From: Saprospiraceae bacterium
Lineage (GTDB): Bacteria > Bacteroidota > Bacteroidia > Chitinophagales > Saprospiraceae
Direction of reading: 5' to 3'
Length of the DNA: 17,497 nt
NCBI GenBank assembly: GCA_014379065.1
Contig: JACMMM010000241.1
Coordinates: 1-17,497, forward strand
Within the stretch, counting starts at the first letter, position 1, and each line of letters begins with the position of its first letter. The notes beneath the pieces were generated by a model. That model searched no databases, was not told the origin of the DNA, and saw nothing but the letters and a program-made list of their open reading frames with translations. Both the position numbers and the translations under genes were made by a program. This document shows positions 1-7,088 of the stretch, one piece after another.

Positions 1-978
1 GCAGCATCCCGGCACGGTATTTTGGTAAAAGGATCCAACTTTTTGGACATCATGGCGGCAGTTAAAAACGTGGTGATGGATAAAACGGGCACAGTGACGG
101 AAGGCGTTTTCAAAGTCCAGGAAGTAAAAATCAACCCTGGTTTTGATGAAAAAACGACACTTGCATGGGTAAATGCCCTGGAAAACAACAGCACCCACCC
201 GGTCGCAACCGCCATACATCAATATGTAGGCCCAGTGGACAATTCATTGAAATTTACTGAAATAGAAGAAGTTGCCGGGCATGGCTTGCGGGCATTTTTG
301 AACGGCAAACCCGTATTGGTCGGCAATTTCAAACTCATGGAAAAGTTCGGCATCGCCTTCCCAAGCGAACTCGCCAGCATCCCTTACACGATAATTGCCT
401 TTGCCGAAAATGGTCACTTTGTCGGCCATATCACCATCGCCGACCAAATCAAAGAAGACGCGCTGGCGGCCGTCCAAAAATTGAAAAAACTCGGTGTGCA
501 AATCACCATGTTGAGTGGCGACAAAACGGCGGTTGTGCAATTGGTAGCCGAAAAACTGGGCATCCAAAATGCTTTCGGCGACCTTTTGCCAGAAGACAAA
601 GTAAATAAAGTCAAGGCATTAAAATCCCAAGGCGAGTCCGTTGCCTTCGTGGGCGATGGCGTGAACGATGCACCCGTGGTGGCGCTCAGCGACGCGGGCA
701 TTGCCATGGGTGGTCTCGGCTCAGACGCGACCATTGAGACTGCCGACATCGTGATTCAGGACGACCGACCCTCCAAAATCCCAATGGCCATTGAGATTGG
801 TCGGGCCACGAAGCGCATCGTGTGGCAAAATATCGGGTTTGCTTTTGTGGTCAAAGCCATGGTGCTAGGACTTGGTGCTGGTGGTCTGGCCACGATGTGG
901 GAGGCCGTTTTTGCCGATGTGGGCGTGGCCTTACTGGCGATTTTGAACGCGGTACGGGTGCAGAGGATGCAGTTTTAA
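1..978 (+). CDS. P1B-type (Zn/Cd/Pb) metal-exporting ATPase, 5' partial
   Basis: The reading frame is already open at base 1, so the N-terminal metal-binding region and first six membrane helices lie outside the window. The visible 325 residues hold the ATP-driven core: phosphorylation motif DKTGT (Asp at visible residue 27), the His-Pro motif of heavy-metal ATPases in the form STHP (about 64-67), the P-domain hinge GDGVNDAP (about 218) and the last two helices. Helix 7 carries a Lys (FVVK, about 285) and helix 8 an Asp (FADVG, about 306). That pair is characteristic of the ZntA/CadA group, which exports Zn2+, Cd2+ and Pb2+ across the inner membrane. The class call is confident; the exact metal is inferred. 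A DUF3703 gene follows after 13 bases, so the two are probably co-transcribed. A TTG in frame at 22 is an internal codon, not the start. Confidence 0.95.
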   Translation, partial: AASRHGILVKGSNFLDIMAAVKNVVMDKTGTVTEGVFKVQEVKINPGFDEKTTLAWVNALENNSTHPVATAIHQYVGPVDNSLKFTEIEEVAGHGLRAFLNGKPVLVGNFKLMEKFGIAFPSELASIPYTIIAFAENGHFVGHITIADQIKEDALAAVQKLKKLGVQITMLSGDKTAVVQLVAEKLGIQNAFGDLLPEDKVNKVKALKSQGESVAFVGDGVNDAPVVALSDAGIAMGGLGSDATIETADIVIQDDRPSKIPMAIEIGRATKRIVWQNIGFAFVVKAMVLGLGAGGLATMWEAVFADVGVALLAILNAVRVQRMQF

Positions 979-991
979 ATACCTTGTACAA

Positions 992-1366
992 ATGAAACTC
1001 TACTGGAAAATGCCGACAGGCATAAAAGTACACTACCGCCGTGAACTGGATTTTTACAAAACCGCGTTCGCGCAGCGAAACCTGCCACAAGCTTGGCATC
1101 ACCTCGAACGTGCCCATGTTTTGGCACAAGCATGGCCGCGCGAGCACACTTACGTACACTGGCGCATGCTGCTATTTGGCATTCATATCAAAAGTGGGCG
1201 CGAAATTTTGGGACAAATTCCCCGCTTGCTGGTGGGCGGGGTAAAATCCTTCGTCGGCAATATCCCGGTCGGCAATACGGGCGGGGCAAACGTGCCGCCT
1301 TTGCAACCGATGGAAATCCAGGAAGATTTGAGCGAGATATTAAAAGCATATCAAATTCAGAACTAA
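992..1366 (+). CDS. DUF3703 family protein, metal-resistance associated
   Basis: This 124-residue protein matches the DUF3703 pattern as I remember it: an N-terminal helical pair in which AWHHLERAHVLAQ (about 34-46) is the hallmark, then a His-Trp-Arg-Met-Leu segment (56-60), and a C-terminal block IPVGNTGGANVPPLQPM (about 91-107). No signal peptide is visible and the protein is probably cytosolic or peripheral. The biochemical role is unknown. In other bacteria such genes often sit beside heavy-metal exporters, and here it follows a Zn/Cd/Pb ATPase by 13 bases, which fits an accessory role in metal resistance. ATG at 992 is used; ATG at 1010 is an alternative that would remove six residues. 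The family call is fairly sure, the role only contextual. Confidence 0.82.
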   Translation: MKLYWKMPTGIKVHYRRELDFYKTAFAQRNLPQAWHHLERAHVLAQAWPREHTYVHWRMLLFGIHIKSGREILGQIPRLLVGGVKSFVGNIPVGNTGGANVPPLQPMEIQEDLSEILKAYQIQN

Positions 1367-1438
1367 GCATGAGTTGCCACGAATATCCACTTCACGCCAA
1401 ACCACTATTTTTCGGGCGAATTATTCTTGATTTATAGT

Positions 1439-2002
1439 ATGACACGCCTTTTTCGATACTTCGATCAATACAACACCTTAACTGAAGGTGCAAAGTCGGC
1501 TATTCTGGCAATCTGTACCGCACACACCATTCAAAAAGGGCGCGACTTGCAACCCATTGGACACACTTGCCGGACTATTTACTTTATCAACAGAGGCATG
1601 GCGCGTATCTACTATTTCAAAGACGACAATGATGTCACGGAGTGCTTTGCGCTTGAAAATCAAATCATTGCGCGGGTAGAGAGCCTTTTCAGCGGCAAAC
1701 CTTCCCGAAAGGGGATACAGATGTTGGAAGTATCGGAAGTCGTCGCCATCAATGCTACCCAGTTGTTCCGGCTCTACGATACTTTTCCAGACATTGAGCG
1801 ATTGTTCCGAAAAATCTTTGAGGCAGGATATGTTGAAACGGTCAATCGCCTCGAAAGCTTGCAATTTCACAGTGCAGAAGAACGATACCGCGATTTGCTG
1901 CAAACTTCGCCGGACATCCTCAAAAGAGTGCCGCTCAAACTCATTGCCTCTTATCTTGGCATCACACCTGTGAGCCTCAGCCGAATACGGGCGCATCACT
2001 GA
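1439..2002 (+). CDS. Crp/Fnr-family transcriptional regulator
   Basis: This 187-residue protein has an N-terminal cyclic-nucleotide-binding-like beta roll (about 1-110, with FINRGMARIYY typical of the roll) and a C-terminal helix-turn-helix ending LIASYLGITPVSLSRIR. That ending is the usual recognition helix of the short Bacteroidota Crp-like regulators. No cysteines suitable for an Fnr iron-sulfur cluster and no clear cAMP phosphate-binding cassette are visible, so the effector is unknown. The ATG at 1439 is preferred over the in-frame TTG at 1427, because the family normally begins close to a Met-x-x-Leu-Phe. It lies 72 bases after the DUF3703 gene and ahead of an exporter, so it may control the neighbouring genes. 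That target assignment is inference. Confidence 0.9.
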   Translation: MTRLFRYFDQYNTLTEGAKSAILAICTAHTIQKGRDLQPIGHTCRTIYFINRGMARIYYFKDDNDVTECFALENQIIARVESLFSGKPSRKGIQMLEVSEVVAINATQLFRLYDTFPDIERLFRKIFEAGYVETVNRLESLQFHSAEERYRDLLQTSPDILKRVPLKLIASYLGITPVSLSRIRAHH

Positions 2003-2055
2003 TTTCTTATCATTTGTAAAGAATTGCCACGTTGCGAGGCGGTCACCTTTGCAGG

Positions 2056-3315
2056 GTGAAAGAAATACAACTCGGCCTTCGCGCCAATCTCTCCCAGTTT
2101 GTGCTTTTGGTCATCATCAACGCCTTTGTGGGCGGCATGGTGGGTATGGAGCGCAGCATCTTGCCGCAGTTGGCCGAAGCCGAATTTGGTATTGCCGCTA
2201 AGACAGCGGTATTGTCCTTCATCGTGGCGTTTGGGATTACGAAAGCATTTGCCAACCTGTTTACGGGCGCCTTGACGAATCGTTTAGGGCGCAAGCGGCT
2301 GTTGCTATTGGGTTGGGTCTTAGGGTTGCCCGTTCCTTTCTTACTAATGTTCGCACCGACCTGGGGCTGGGTCATTGGAGCTAACATACTGCTCGGTGCG
2401 CATCAGGGTTTTGCCTGGTCGGCCACGGTGGTGATGAAAATAGACCTCGCGGGCGAGCGCGACCGAGGGTTGGCAATGGGCTTGAACGAATTTGCCGGAT
2501 ACCTCGCCGTTGCATTGGCCGCCTTCGCTACCGGGTGGATAGCAAGTGAATATGGGTTGCGGCCTTATCCGTTCTATCTCGGCGTGGTTTTATCGGTGCT
2601 CGGTTTTTTCTCCACTTGGTTACTGGTGAAGGATACCCACGCCCATGTGACAGCAGAAGCAGCAACGAGCAAAGTTGCCCGATTGCCAAGTATTTTTCAC
2701 GACACGAGTTGGCGGCATCGAAACCTCGGTTCTGTGACCATGACGGGGCTGGTAAACAACCTGAATGATGGCATGATTTGGGGGCTAATCCCCATTTTTC
2801 TGCTTCAAAAAGGTTTTTCACTCCATGAAATCGGCACGTTGGCTGCGGTGTACCCGGCGGTTTGGGGCATCGGGCAGTTGTTCAGCGGACGGCTGTCCGA
2901 TTCGGTTTGCAAAAAAGACCTTTTGTTGTGGGGAATGGTATTACAGGGACTGGCCTTGCTGGGCTTGGCAATGGCAGGGAGTTTTGTCTCATTTGCCCTG
3001 CTTTTGGTGCTGCTCGGCTGGGGTACTGCGATGGTGTACCCTACATTCCTGGCTTCGATTGCCGAAAACACGCACCCTTTCGACCGGGCAAAAAGTCTTG
3101 GTGTTTTCCGTTTTTGGCGGGATATGGGCTATGCCATAGGGGCTTTGTTCACGGGCATTATTGCGGATGCATTCGGTATTCCTTCGAGCATTATCGCGGT
3201 CGGGTTGTTGACGGTCGCAACTGGAATTTGGGCCGATCACCGGATGCGATGCCGAACCAACCATCCTACCATTGGGAAGTGGATACGTCAGAAATGGGTG
3301 GCGAGAATCCAGTAA
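2056..3315 (+). CDS. Major facilitator superfamily (MFS) transporter
   Basis: A hydrophobic protein of about 419 residues with roughly twelve membrane spans. MFS motif A appears between helices 2 and 3 as GALTNRLGRKRL and again, degenerate, between helices 8 and 9 as GRLSDSVCKKDLL. Together with the two-halves layout this identifies a single-component inner-membrane secondary transporter, most like efflux permeases. The substrate cannot be read from sequence. There is no good ATG near the N-terminus. I chose GTG at 2056, which leaves a short cytosolic head before helix 1; TTG at 2032 is in frame and would add eight residues. It starts soon after the Crp-like gene and is probably co-transcribed with it. 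The C-terminus ends in a basic tail (IRQKWVARIQ), and the same frame reopens immediately after the stop. Confidence 0.9.
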   Translation: MKEIQLGLRANLSQFVLLVIINAFVGGMVGMERSILPQLAEAEFGIAAKTAVLSFIVAFGITKAFANLFTGALTNRLGRKRLLLLGWVLGLPVPFLLMFAPTWGWVIGANILLGAHQGFAWSATVVMKIDLAGERDRGLAMGLNEFAGYLAVALAAFATGWIASEYGLRPYPFYLGVVLSVLGFFSTWLLVKDTHAHVTAEAATSKVARLPSIFHDTSWRHRNLGSVTMTGLVNNLNDGMIWGLIPIFLLQKGFSLHEIGTLAAVYPAVWGIGQLFSGRLSDSVCKKDLLLWGMVLQGLALLGLAMAGSFVSFALLLVLLGWGTAMVYPTFLASIAENTHPFDRAKSLGVFRFWRDMGYAIGALFTGIIADAFGIPSSIIAVGLLTVATGIWADHRMRCRTNHPTIGKWIRQKWVARIQ

Positions 3316-3321
3316 GTAATA

Positions 3322-3471
3322 TTGGGAATTGCCAGCATCGTCCTCATGCTGGTATTTGATTCGCGAACCGACCTGTATGTTCCTGTTCGTTGGGGAATTT
3401 CGATTTTTTTCTTATTGACAGGATGGTTATTGCTCACCACGAAACACCGGCACGATGGAAAAATACAATGA
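3322..3471 (+). CDS. Possible small two-helix membrane protein
   Basis: In the 139 bases between the MFS stop (3313-3315) and the next ATG, the same reading frame reopens and encodes about 49 residues with two hydrophobic stretches (IASIVLMLVF and ISIFFLLTGWLLL) around a short polar loop, ending in a basic tail. The frame stops at 3469-3471, overlapping the start of the following gene by 17 bases, as in translationally coupled genes. TTG at 3322 and ATG at 3346 are both possible starts; the latter gives 41 residues and cuts the first helix. I do not recognise a family. It could be a real small membrane protein, a detached C-terminal hairpin of the transporter, or chance. No function is proposed. 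Confidence 0.4.
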   Translation: MGIASIVLMLVFDSRTDLYVPVRWGISIFFLLTGWLLLTTKHRHDGKIQ

Positions 3472-4339
3472 CCTATTTGCGAATAGCTTTCGAGGCTACG
3501 CAACGTACTTGTGGCAGGAAATTTTGCACCCACATTGGGGCAATTATTTCTATTGGCTCATCGCTATTTCATTGGCAGTCTTTGCGCTCGAATTGCTCTT
3601 TCCCTGGCGGAAAAACCAACCTGCTTTGCGACAGGATTTCTGGCTCGATGGGTTCTATATGTTTTTTAATTTCTTCCTTTTCTCCTTGATCGGTTACGCA
3701 GCCGTATCGAACGTGGCTGTTCAGGCTTTTAATGATTTTCTGGCTTCTGTTTTTGGTATCCGTAACCTGGTTGCCGTCAACGTGGCTTCTTGGCCACATT
3801 GGACACAATTGCTGACCCTGTTTTTGATCCGCGATTTTATTCAATGGAATATACATCGGCTGCTGCATTATGTGCCTTGGCTGTGGAGGTTCCATAAGGT
3901 ACACCACTCTGTAACTCAAATGGGTTTTGCTGCGCACCTGCGCTACCATTTCATGGAGAACATCGTTTACAGAACTATCGAGTATTTGCCGTTGGCGATG
4001 ATTGGGTTTGGTATTCAGGATTTTATTCTGGTGCATTTGTTTGCGATTACCATTGGGCATCTCAACCATGCCAACTTTTACCTGCCGCTGGGCCCACTGC
4101 GTTACCTGCTCAACAGCCCGCAAATGCACATCTGGCATCACTCAAAGGAATTGCCAGAAGGCAGTCGTGGCGTAAACTATGGCATAACGCTCAGCCTTTG
4201 GGATTATCTTTTGGGAACGGTGTGGATGCCAAAGGATGGCCGTGATATCGAACTAGGATTCCCAGGTTTAGAGCAATTTCCTAAAAGTTTTTGGAAACAG
4301 GAGGTGTCTCCGTTTTTCAAGAGGAAGCAGAGGGAGTAG
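3455..4339 (+). CDS. Sterol desaturase / fatty acid hydroxylase family protein
   Basis: This 294-residue integral membrane protein carries the histidine clusters that bind the di-iron centre of the sterol desaturase/fatty acid hydroxylase superfamily: HRLLH (134-138), HKVHH (147-151), HLNH (202-205) and HIWHH (225-229). Hydrophobic segments at about 30-50, 65-90, 115-130 and 175-200 place the active site on the cytosolic face of the inner membrane. Members use O2 and electrons to hydroxylate or desaturate lipids, sterols or carotenoids. The substrate here is unknown; a membrane lipid is the simplest guess. ATG at 3455 is the first Met of the frame and gives a normal family length. It follows the MFS gene and the small ORF, which overlaps it by 17 bases, so the three may form one transcript. 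Confidence 0.92.
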   Translation: MEKYNDLFANSFRGYATYLWQEILHPHWGNYFYWLIAISLAVFALELLFPWRKNQPALRQDFWLDGFYMFFNFFLFSLIGYAAVSNVAVQAFNDFLASVFGIRNLVAVNVASWPHWTQLLTLFLIRDFIQWNIHRLLHYVPWLWRFHKVHHSVTQMGFAAHLRYHFMENIVYRTIEYLPLAMIGFGIQDFILVHLFAITIGHLNHANFYLPLGPLRYLLNSPQMHIWHHSKELPEGSRGVNYGITLSLWDYLLGTVWMPKDGRDIELGFPGLEQFPKSFWKQEVSPFFKRKQRE

Positions 4340-4409
4340 GAAGGAAGCGCAAGCAGGAAATGTGCTTAATAACAAGAGAACAATGGCGAGAATTCGAGGC
4401 ATCCTATTT

Positions 4410-4417
4410 TAACTTTG
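4410..4417 (+). promoter_or_regulatory. Bacteroidota -7 promoter element (TAACTTTG)
   Basis: TAACTTTG is a perfect match to TAnnTTTG, the -7 element read by the primary sigma factor of Bacteroidota. No TTG lies at the usual 17-23 base spacing upstream. The element ends only four bases before the ATG of the UPF0173 gene, so a transcript started here would be leaderless or nearly so. Confidence 0.5.
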
Positions 4418-4421
4418 CAGC

Positions 4422-5105
4422 ATGAAAATCACATACTACGGTCATTCCTGCTTTTTGGTCGAGGCTGGCGGTAAAAGCATCCTGTTCGACCCTTTCGTCA
4501 CGGGCAATCCACTGGCACAAGCCGTGGATGTTCAGGCTATTCGTTGCGACTACATTCTCCTTTCCCATGGGCACATTGATCATTGTATTGATTTAGAAAC
4601 GATTGCTGAAAACAATCCTAATGTCCGAATCGTCGGTATTTGGGAAATCCATGACCGTTACAGCCAAAAAGGCTTCAAAACACACCCGATGAACATAGGC
4701 GGCTGGTGGACATTTGATTTTGGTCGGGTGAAAATGGTCAATGCGGTACACAGCAGCAGTTGGCCAGAAGGTATGTACGCGGGCTCGCCCGCAGGTTTTG
4801 TGCTTGACACAGCAGATGGTGTGCTGTATTTCGCTGGCGACACCGCCCTGACTATGGATATGCAATTGATTCCGATGACTTGTCCTAAGTTGGATATAGC
4901 GATTTTACCCATTGGCTCCAATGTCACGATGGACTATCACGACGCCCTGATCGCTAGCGATTTCATCCAATGTAACCGTATCATTGGCTGCCATTTCGAT
5001 ACGTTTGGGTTTCTCACTATTGATCATGAGGCGGCTAAATCGGCTTTTGCGGCAAAGAATAAGGAATTGATTTTGATGGGGATTGGCGATCATCTGAACT
5101 CATAA
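4422..5105 (+). CDS. UPF0173 family metal-dependent hydrolase (MBL fold)
   Basis: A 227-residue cytosolic protein of the metallo-beta-lactamase fold. The N-terminus KITYYGHSCFLVE and the motif HGHIDH (49-54), followed later by AGDTAL (about 139-144) and a C-terminal His in GCHFDTFG, supply the usual metal ligands and match the UPF0173 group of small hydrolases. The second variable position of the HxHxDH motif is Ile, where small residues are more common. The natural substrate of this family is not established, so only a metal-dependent hydrolase can be claimed. ATG at 4422 gives the standard start, directly behind a TAnnTTTG element. A perfect palindrome follows the stop codon and probably ends transcription from both sides. 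Confidence 0.93.
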   Translation: MKITYYGHSCFLVEAGGKSILFDPFVTGNPLAQAVDVQAIRCDYILLSHGHIDHCIDLETIAENNPNVRIVGIWEIHDRYSQKGFKTHPMNIGGWWTFDFGRVKMVNAVHSSSWPEGMYAGSPAGFVLDTADGVLYFAGDTALTMDMQLIPMTCPKLDIAILPIGSNVTMDYHDALIASDFIQCNRIIGCHFDTFGFLTIDHEAAKSAFAAKNKELILMGIGDHLNS

Positions 5106-5137
5106 ACCTCGTAGGTTTTTAAAAACCTACGAGGTTT
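5104..5137. terminator. 34-base perfect palindrome, probable bidirectional terminator
   Basis: Two 17-base arms (AAACCTCGTAGGTTTTT and its reverse complement) abut with no loop base. The element begins within the stop codon of the UPF0173 gene on + and ends five bases before the last codon of the YjbR gene on -. Placement between convergent genes, a GC-containing stem and T/A runs suggest a shared terminator. It could equally be one copy of a dispersed palindromic repeat. Confidence 0.6.
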
Positions 5138-5142
5138 GGGCG

Positions 5143-5496
5143 CTACAACCCCAACGCCTCGCGTTCTGCCTTCTTCAAAGATTTAGCCTCAAGCTCATAA
5201 GAATGGTCAATCAATTCGCGTAGCGTTCGCCCATCCAGGCTGCCTTCAAAATCCAAGGTATTCCAGTGTTTCTTGTTCATGTGCCATCCGGGCTGGATTT
5301 CCGGGTATTGCTCTCGTAGCTCCACCGCTCGATCGGGGTCACATTTTAAATTGACGGTAAATTGCTCACTGTCAAGCCCTGTTAGGGCAAAAATTTTCCC
5401 GCCAACTTTCAGCACAAGCGTTTCTGGCCCAAAAGGAAAATCCTCTGAACTGGCCTTTTTGGCTAGGCAGTATTCGCGGAATTGTTCAATATCCAT
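5143..5496 (-). CDS. MmcQ/YjbR family protein
   Basis: This 117-residue protein shows the MmcQ/YjbR (CyaY-like fold) pattern: an N-terminal helix with EQFREYCLAKKASSEDFPFG (about 4-23), a beta sheet with LVLKVGGKIFALTGL, then NLKCDPDRAVELREQY and the conserved WHMNKKHWNTL (about 71-81). It is a small cytosolic protein. The E. coli member is described as DNA binding, but the cellular function is not established. ATG at 5496 is the natural start. It stands alone: its 3' end faces the UPF0173 gene across the palindrome, and about 180 non-coding bases separate it from the upstream amidohydrolase-like gene. Confidence 0.93.
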   Translation of the reverse strand: MDIEQFREYCLAKKASSEDFPFGPETLVLKVGGKIFALTGLDSEQFTVNLKCDPDRAVELREQYPEIQPGWHMNKKHWNTLDFEGSLDGRTLRELIDHSYELEAKSLKKAEREALGL

Positions 5497-5680
5497 ATAG
5501 GGTTGAGGGTTTAGAATGTTTAGGGTTTAGGGCAATGTCGTTGACTTAAGGAAATTTAGCCGCGTAGCAGCGACACCGTTTATAATACCGAACCATGCAA
5601 TTGAATGAGCCACGTTAGGGGCTGGGGGTTAGAAAATGTTGCGGCTTAGCCAAACGCTCATCCTTCTAAACCCTCAACAA
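5497..5680. other. Intergenic region with TTTAGGG-like units and inverted repeat
   Basis: No gene is visible in these 184 bases. The part nearest the YjbR start holds degenerate TTTAGGG units (TTGAGGG, then TTTAGAATG, then TTTAGGG twice; 5503-5532). A 15-base segment GTTGAGGGTTTAGAA (5502-5516) recurs in perfect inverse orientation at 5664-5678, just downstream of the amidohydrolase-like gene's stop. The inverted copies bracket nearly the whole gap. The loop is about 147 bases, so a simple terminator is unlikely. Confidence 0.6.
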
Positions 5681-6979
5681 TTATTGACGATATTTCTTCT
5701 CAAACCGTTGGTAAAGTTGTTTGTGCTTGTTGTCCAAATTGATCGTGCGGCCTTGGATAAATGCTGCCGTCACTTGGCAAGTGCGCATATCCAGCGCATC
5801 GCCTTCGCAGATAAAAAGTGTGGCGTCTTTGCCTGTTTCAAGCGATCCGCAAGTCTTGTCAATCTCTAATATTTTAGCGGTATTCAGGGTCAGTGCACTA
5901 ATGGCCGCCTCCATTGGAAGGCCATAGCCCACCGATTGCCCGGCTTGAAATTGCAGATTGCGTTGCTGCCAAAAACCGTTATCTGAGAAAGCAAACAACA
6001 CGCCCTTTTCTTGCAAAAGTGCCGCAGTTTTGAACGTTTGATCCACATCCTCGTCTTCGCGGGTGGGAAGGCTTTGCGTTTTACCTAAGATTACGGGTAC
6101 GTTGTGTGCTTTCAGGAAATCGGCAGCCAGCCAAGCGTCGTTCACACCCGTGAGCACTTTTCGGATGCCAAAACTTTCAGCGAAAAGCACAGATTCCTGA
6201 ATCGTTTTGATATGGTCTGTATGGATAAAGAGGGTAGTTTTTTGATCAAAAAGGCCGCGCATCGCTTCAAATCTGAGGTTTTTCACTTCTGGCGCGGGTT
6301 GTTGGGCGTAAGCGCGGGCTTCATCAAAAAAGCGGCGAAGCGCCTGCACGTCTTTATCGTACTGGTCATTTTTCTTCATTTCGGGGTTGCCCGTCTCAAA
6401 GCCACCAAACGTGCGCATTTGAGGCCAGTTGAGGTGTTGGCCTTCATCTATGCGATAAGCAGCATCCTCCCAATTCCAAGCGTCCAGTTGCACCACTGAG
6501 GAAGCCCCAGAAAGGATGCCACCTTGTGGCGTTACCTGCGCGAGCAGTACACCGTTGGAGCGGATGGTTGGGATCACCTCGGAATCGGTATTGTAGGCCA
6601 CTAAAGAGCGGAGATTAGGATTGTATTGACCAAGGTCGGCAAAATCCACGGTGGCACGGGCGGCTTCCAATTCGACGAGACCGAGCGTAGTGAGGGGCGC
6701 GATGAAGCCGGGATAGACGTGTTTTCCGGTGGCATCGTACACGGTGGCGTACTTTGTGCGGTCAATGCGAATGGTGGTCGCATCGGCCACCAAGGTCAGT
6801 TTGCCGCCCTCAAAACCAATGGCGCTGTTGGCAATGATTGAGCCATTGCCCAAATGCGCCGTTGCCCCCATGATGAGGATTGCTCCGGTTTGGGCGGGGG
6901 CTGGAGTGGGGTTTTGGGCATTGAGGGAACGAGCGAGGGGAAGCAGGAACAAGCAAATTAGGTACAGGCGCAAGATCAT
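5681..6979 (-). CDS. Secreted amidohydrolase-family protein with degraded metal site
   Basis: This 432-residue protein has an N-terminal signal peptide (hydrophobic 2-18, likely cut after SLNA), so it acts in the periplasm or at the surface. Overall order fits the imidazolonepropionase-like amidohydrolases: a small beta domain, the VYPGF strand (about 88-92), a TIM-barrel body, and a C-terminal LETGKDATLFICEGD segment that closes the beta domain. The HxH that should follow VYPGF is absent (IAPLTTLG instead). The barrel His in IHTDHI (252-257) and the Asp in FSDNGF (331-336) remain, while the strand-6 His appears replaced in the LTGVND region. Hydrolysis is therefore doubtful. ATG at 6979 is chosen over the GTG at 7018, because the signal peptide starts there. 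It lies about 110 bases downstream of the symporter gene on the same strand. Confidence 0.85.
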   Translation of the reverse strand: MILRLYLICLFLLPLARSLNAQNPTPAPAQTGAILIMGATAHLGNGSIIANSAIGFEGGKLTLVADATTIRIDRTKYATVYDATGKHVYPGFIAPLTTLGLVELEAARATVDFADLGQYNPNLRSLVAYNTDSEVIPTIRSNGVLLAQVTPQGGILSGASSVVQLDAWNWEDAAYRIDEGQHLNWPQMRTFGGFETGNPEMKKNDQYDKDVQALRRFFDEARAYAQQPAPEVKNLRFEAMRGLFDQKTTLFIHTDHIKTIQESVLFAESFGIRKVLTGVNDAWLAADFLKAHNVPVILGKTQSLPTREDEDVDQTFKTAALLQEKGVLFAFSDNGFWQQRNLQFQAGQSVGYGLPMEAAISALTLNTAKILEIDKTCGSLETGKDATLFICEGDALDMRTCQVTAAFIQGRTINLDNKHKQLYQRFEKKYRQ

Positions 6980-7088
6980 GGCGATGCTGGTTGAATTTTT
7001 ATGGGGCAATATTAGCACAGTGCCCTGAAATCTGTCGGCTGTTTTTGTTCGCCGCGCGGATACTCAGTGAACTGGATTTCGCCCCAAC

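Noticed and set aside
1371..1438. Promoter before the Crp-like gene (TATTTTTC near 1408-1415)
   Set aside because: It misses the final G of TAnnTTTG and has no TTG at the right spacing; the gene may simply be read from upstream.
1478..1999. Minus-strand open frame of 173 codons opposite the Crp-like gene
   Set aside because: It is a shadow of a clearly recognisable regulator, with no family features.
3569..4141. Minus-strand open frame of 190 codons opposite the desaturase gene
   Set aside because: Its His and Gln content is just the complement of the desaturase codons; there is no domain or promoter.
5497..5680. Small gene or non-coding RNA in the largest gap
   Set aside because: No open frame with a plausible start, no compact fold beyond the distant 15-base inverted repeat, and no recognisable RNA family.
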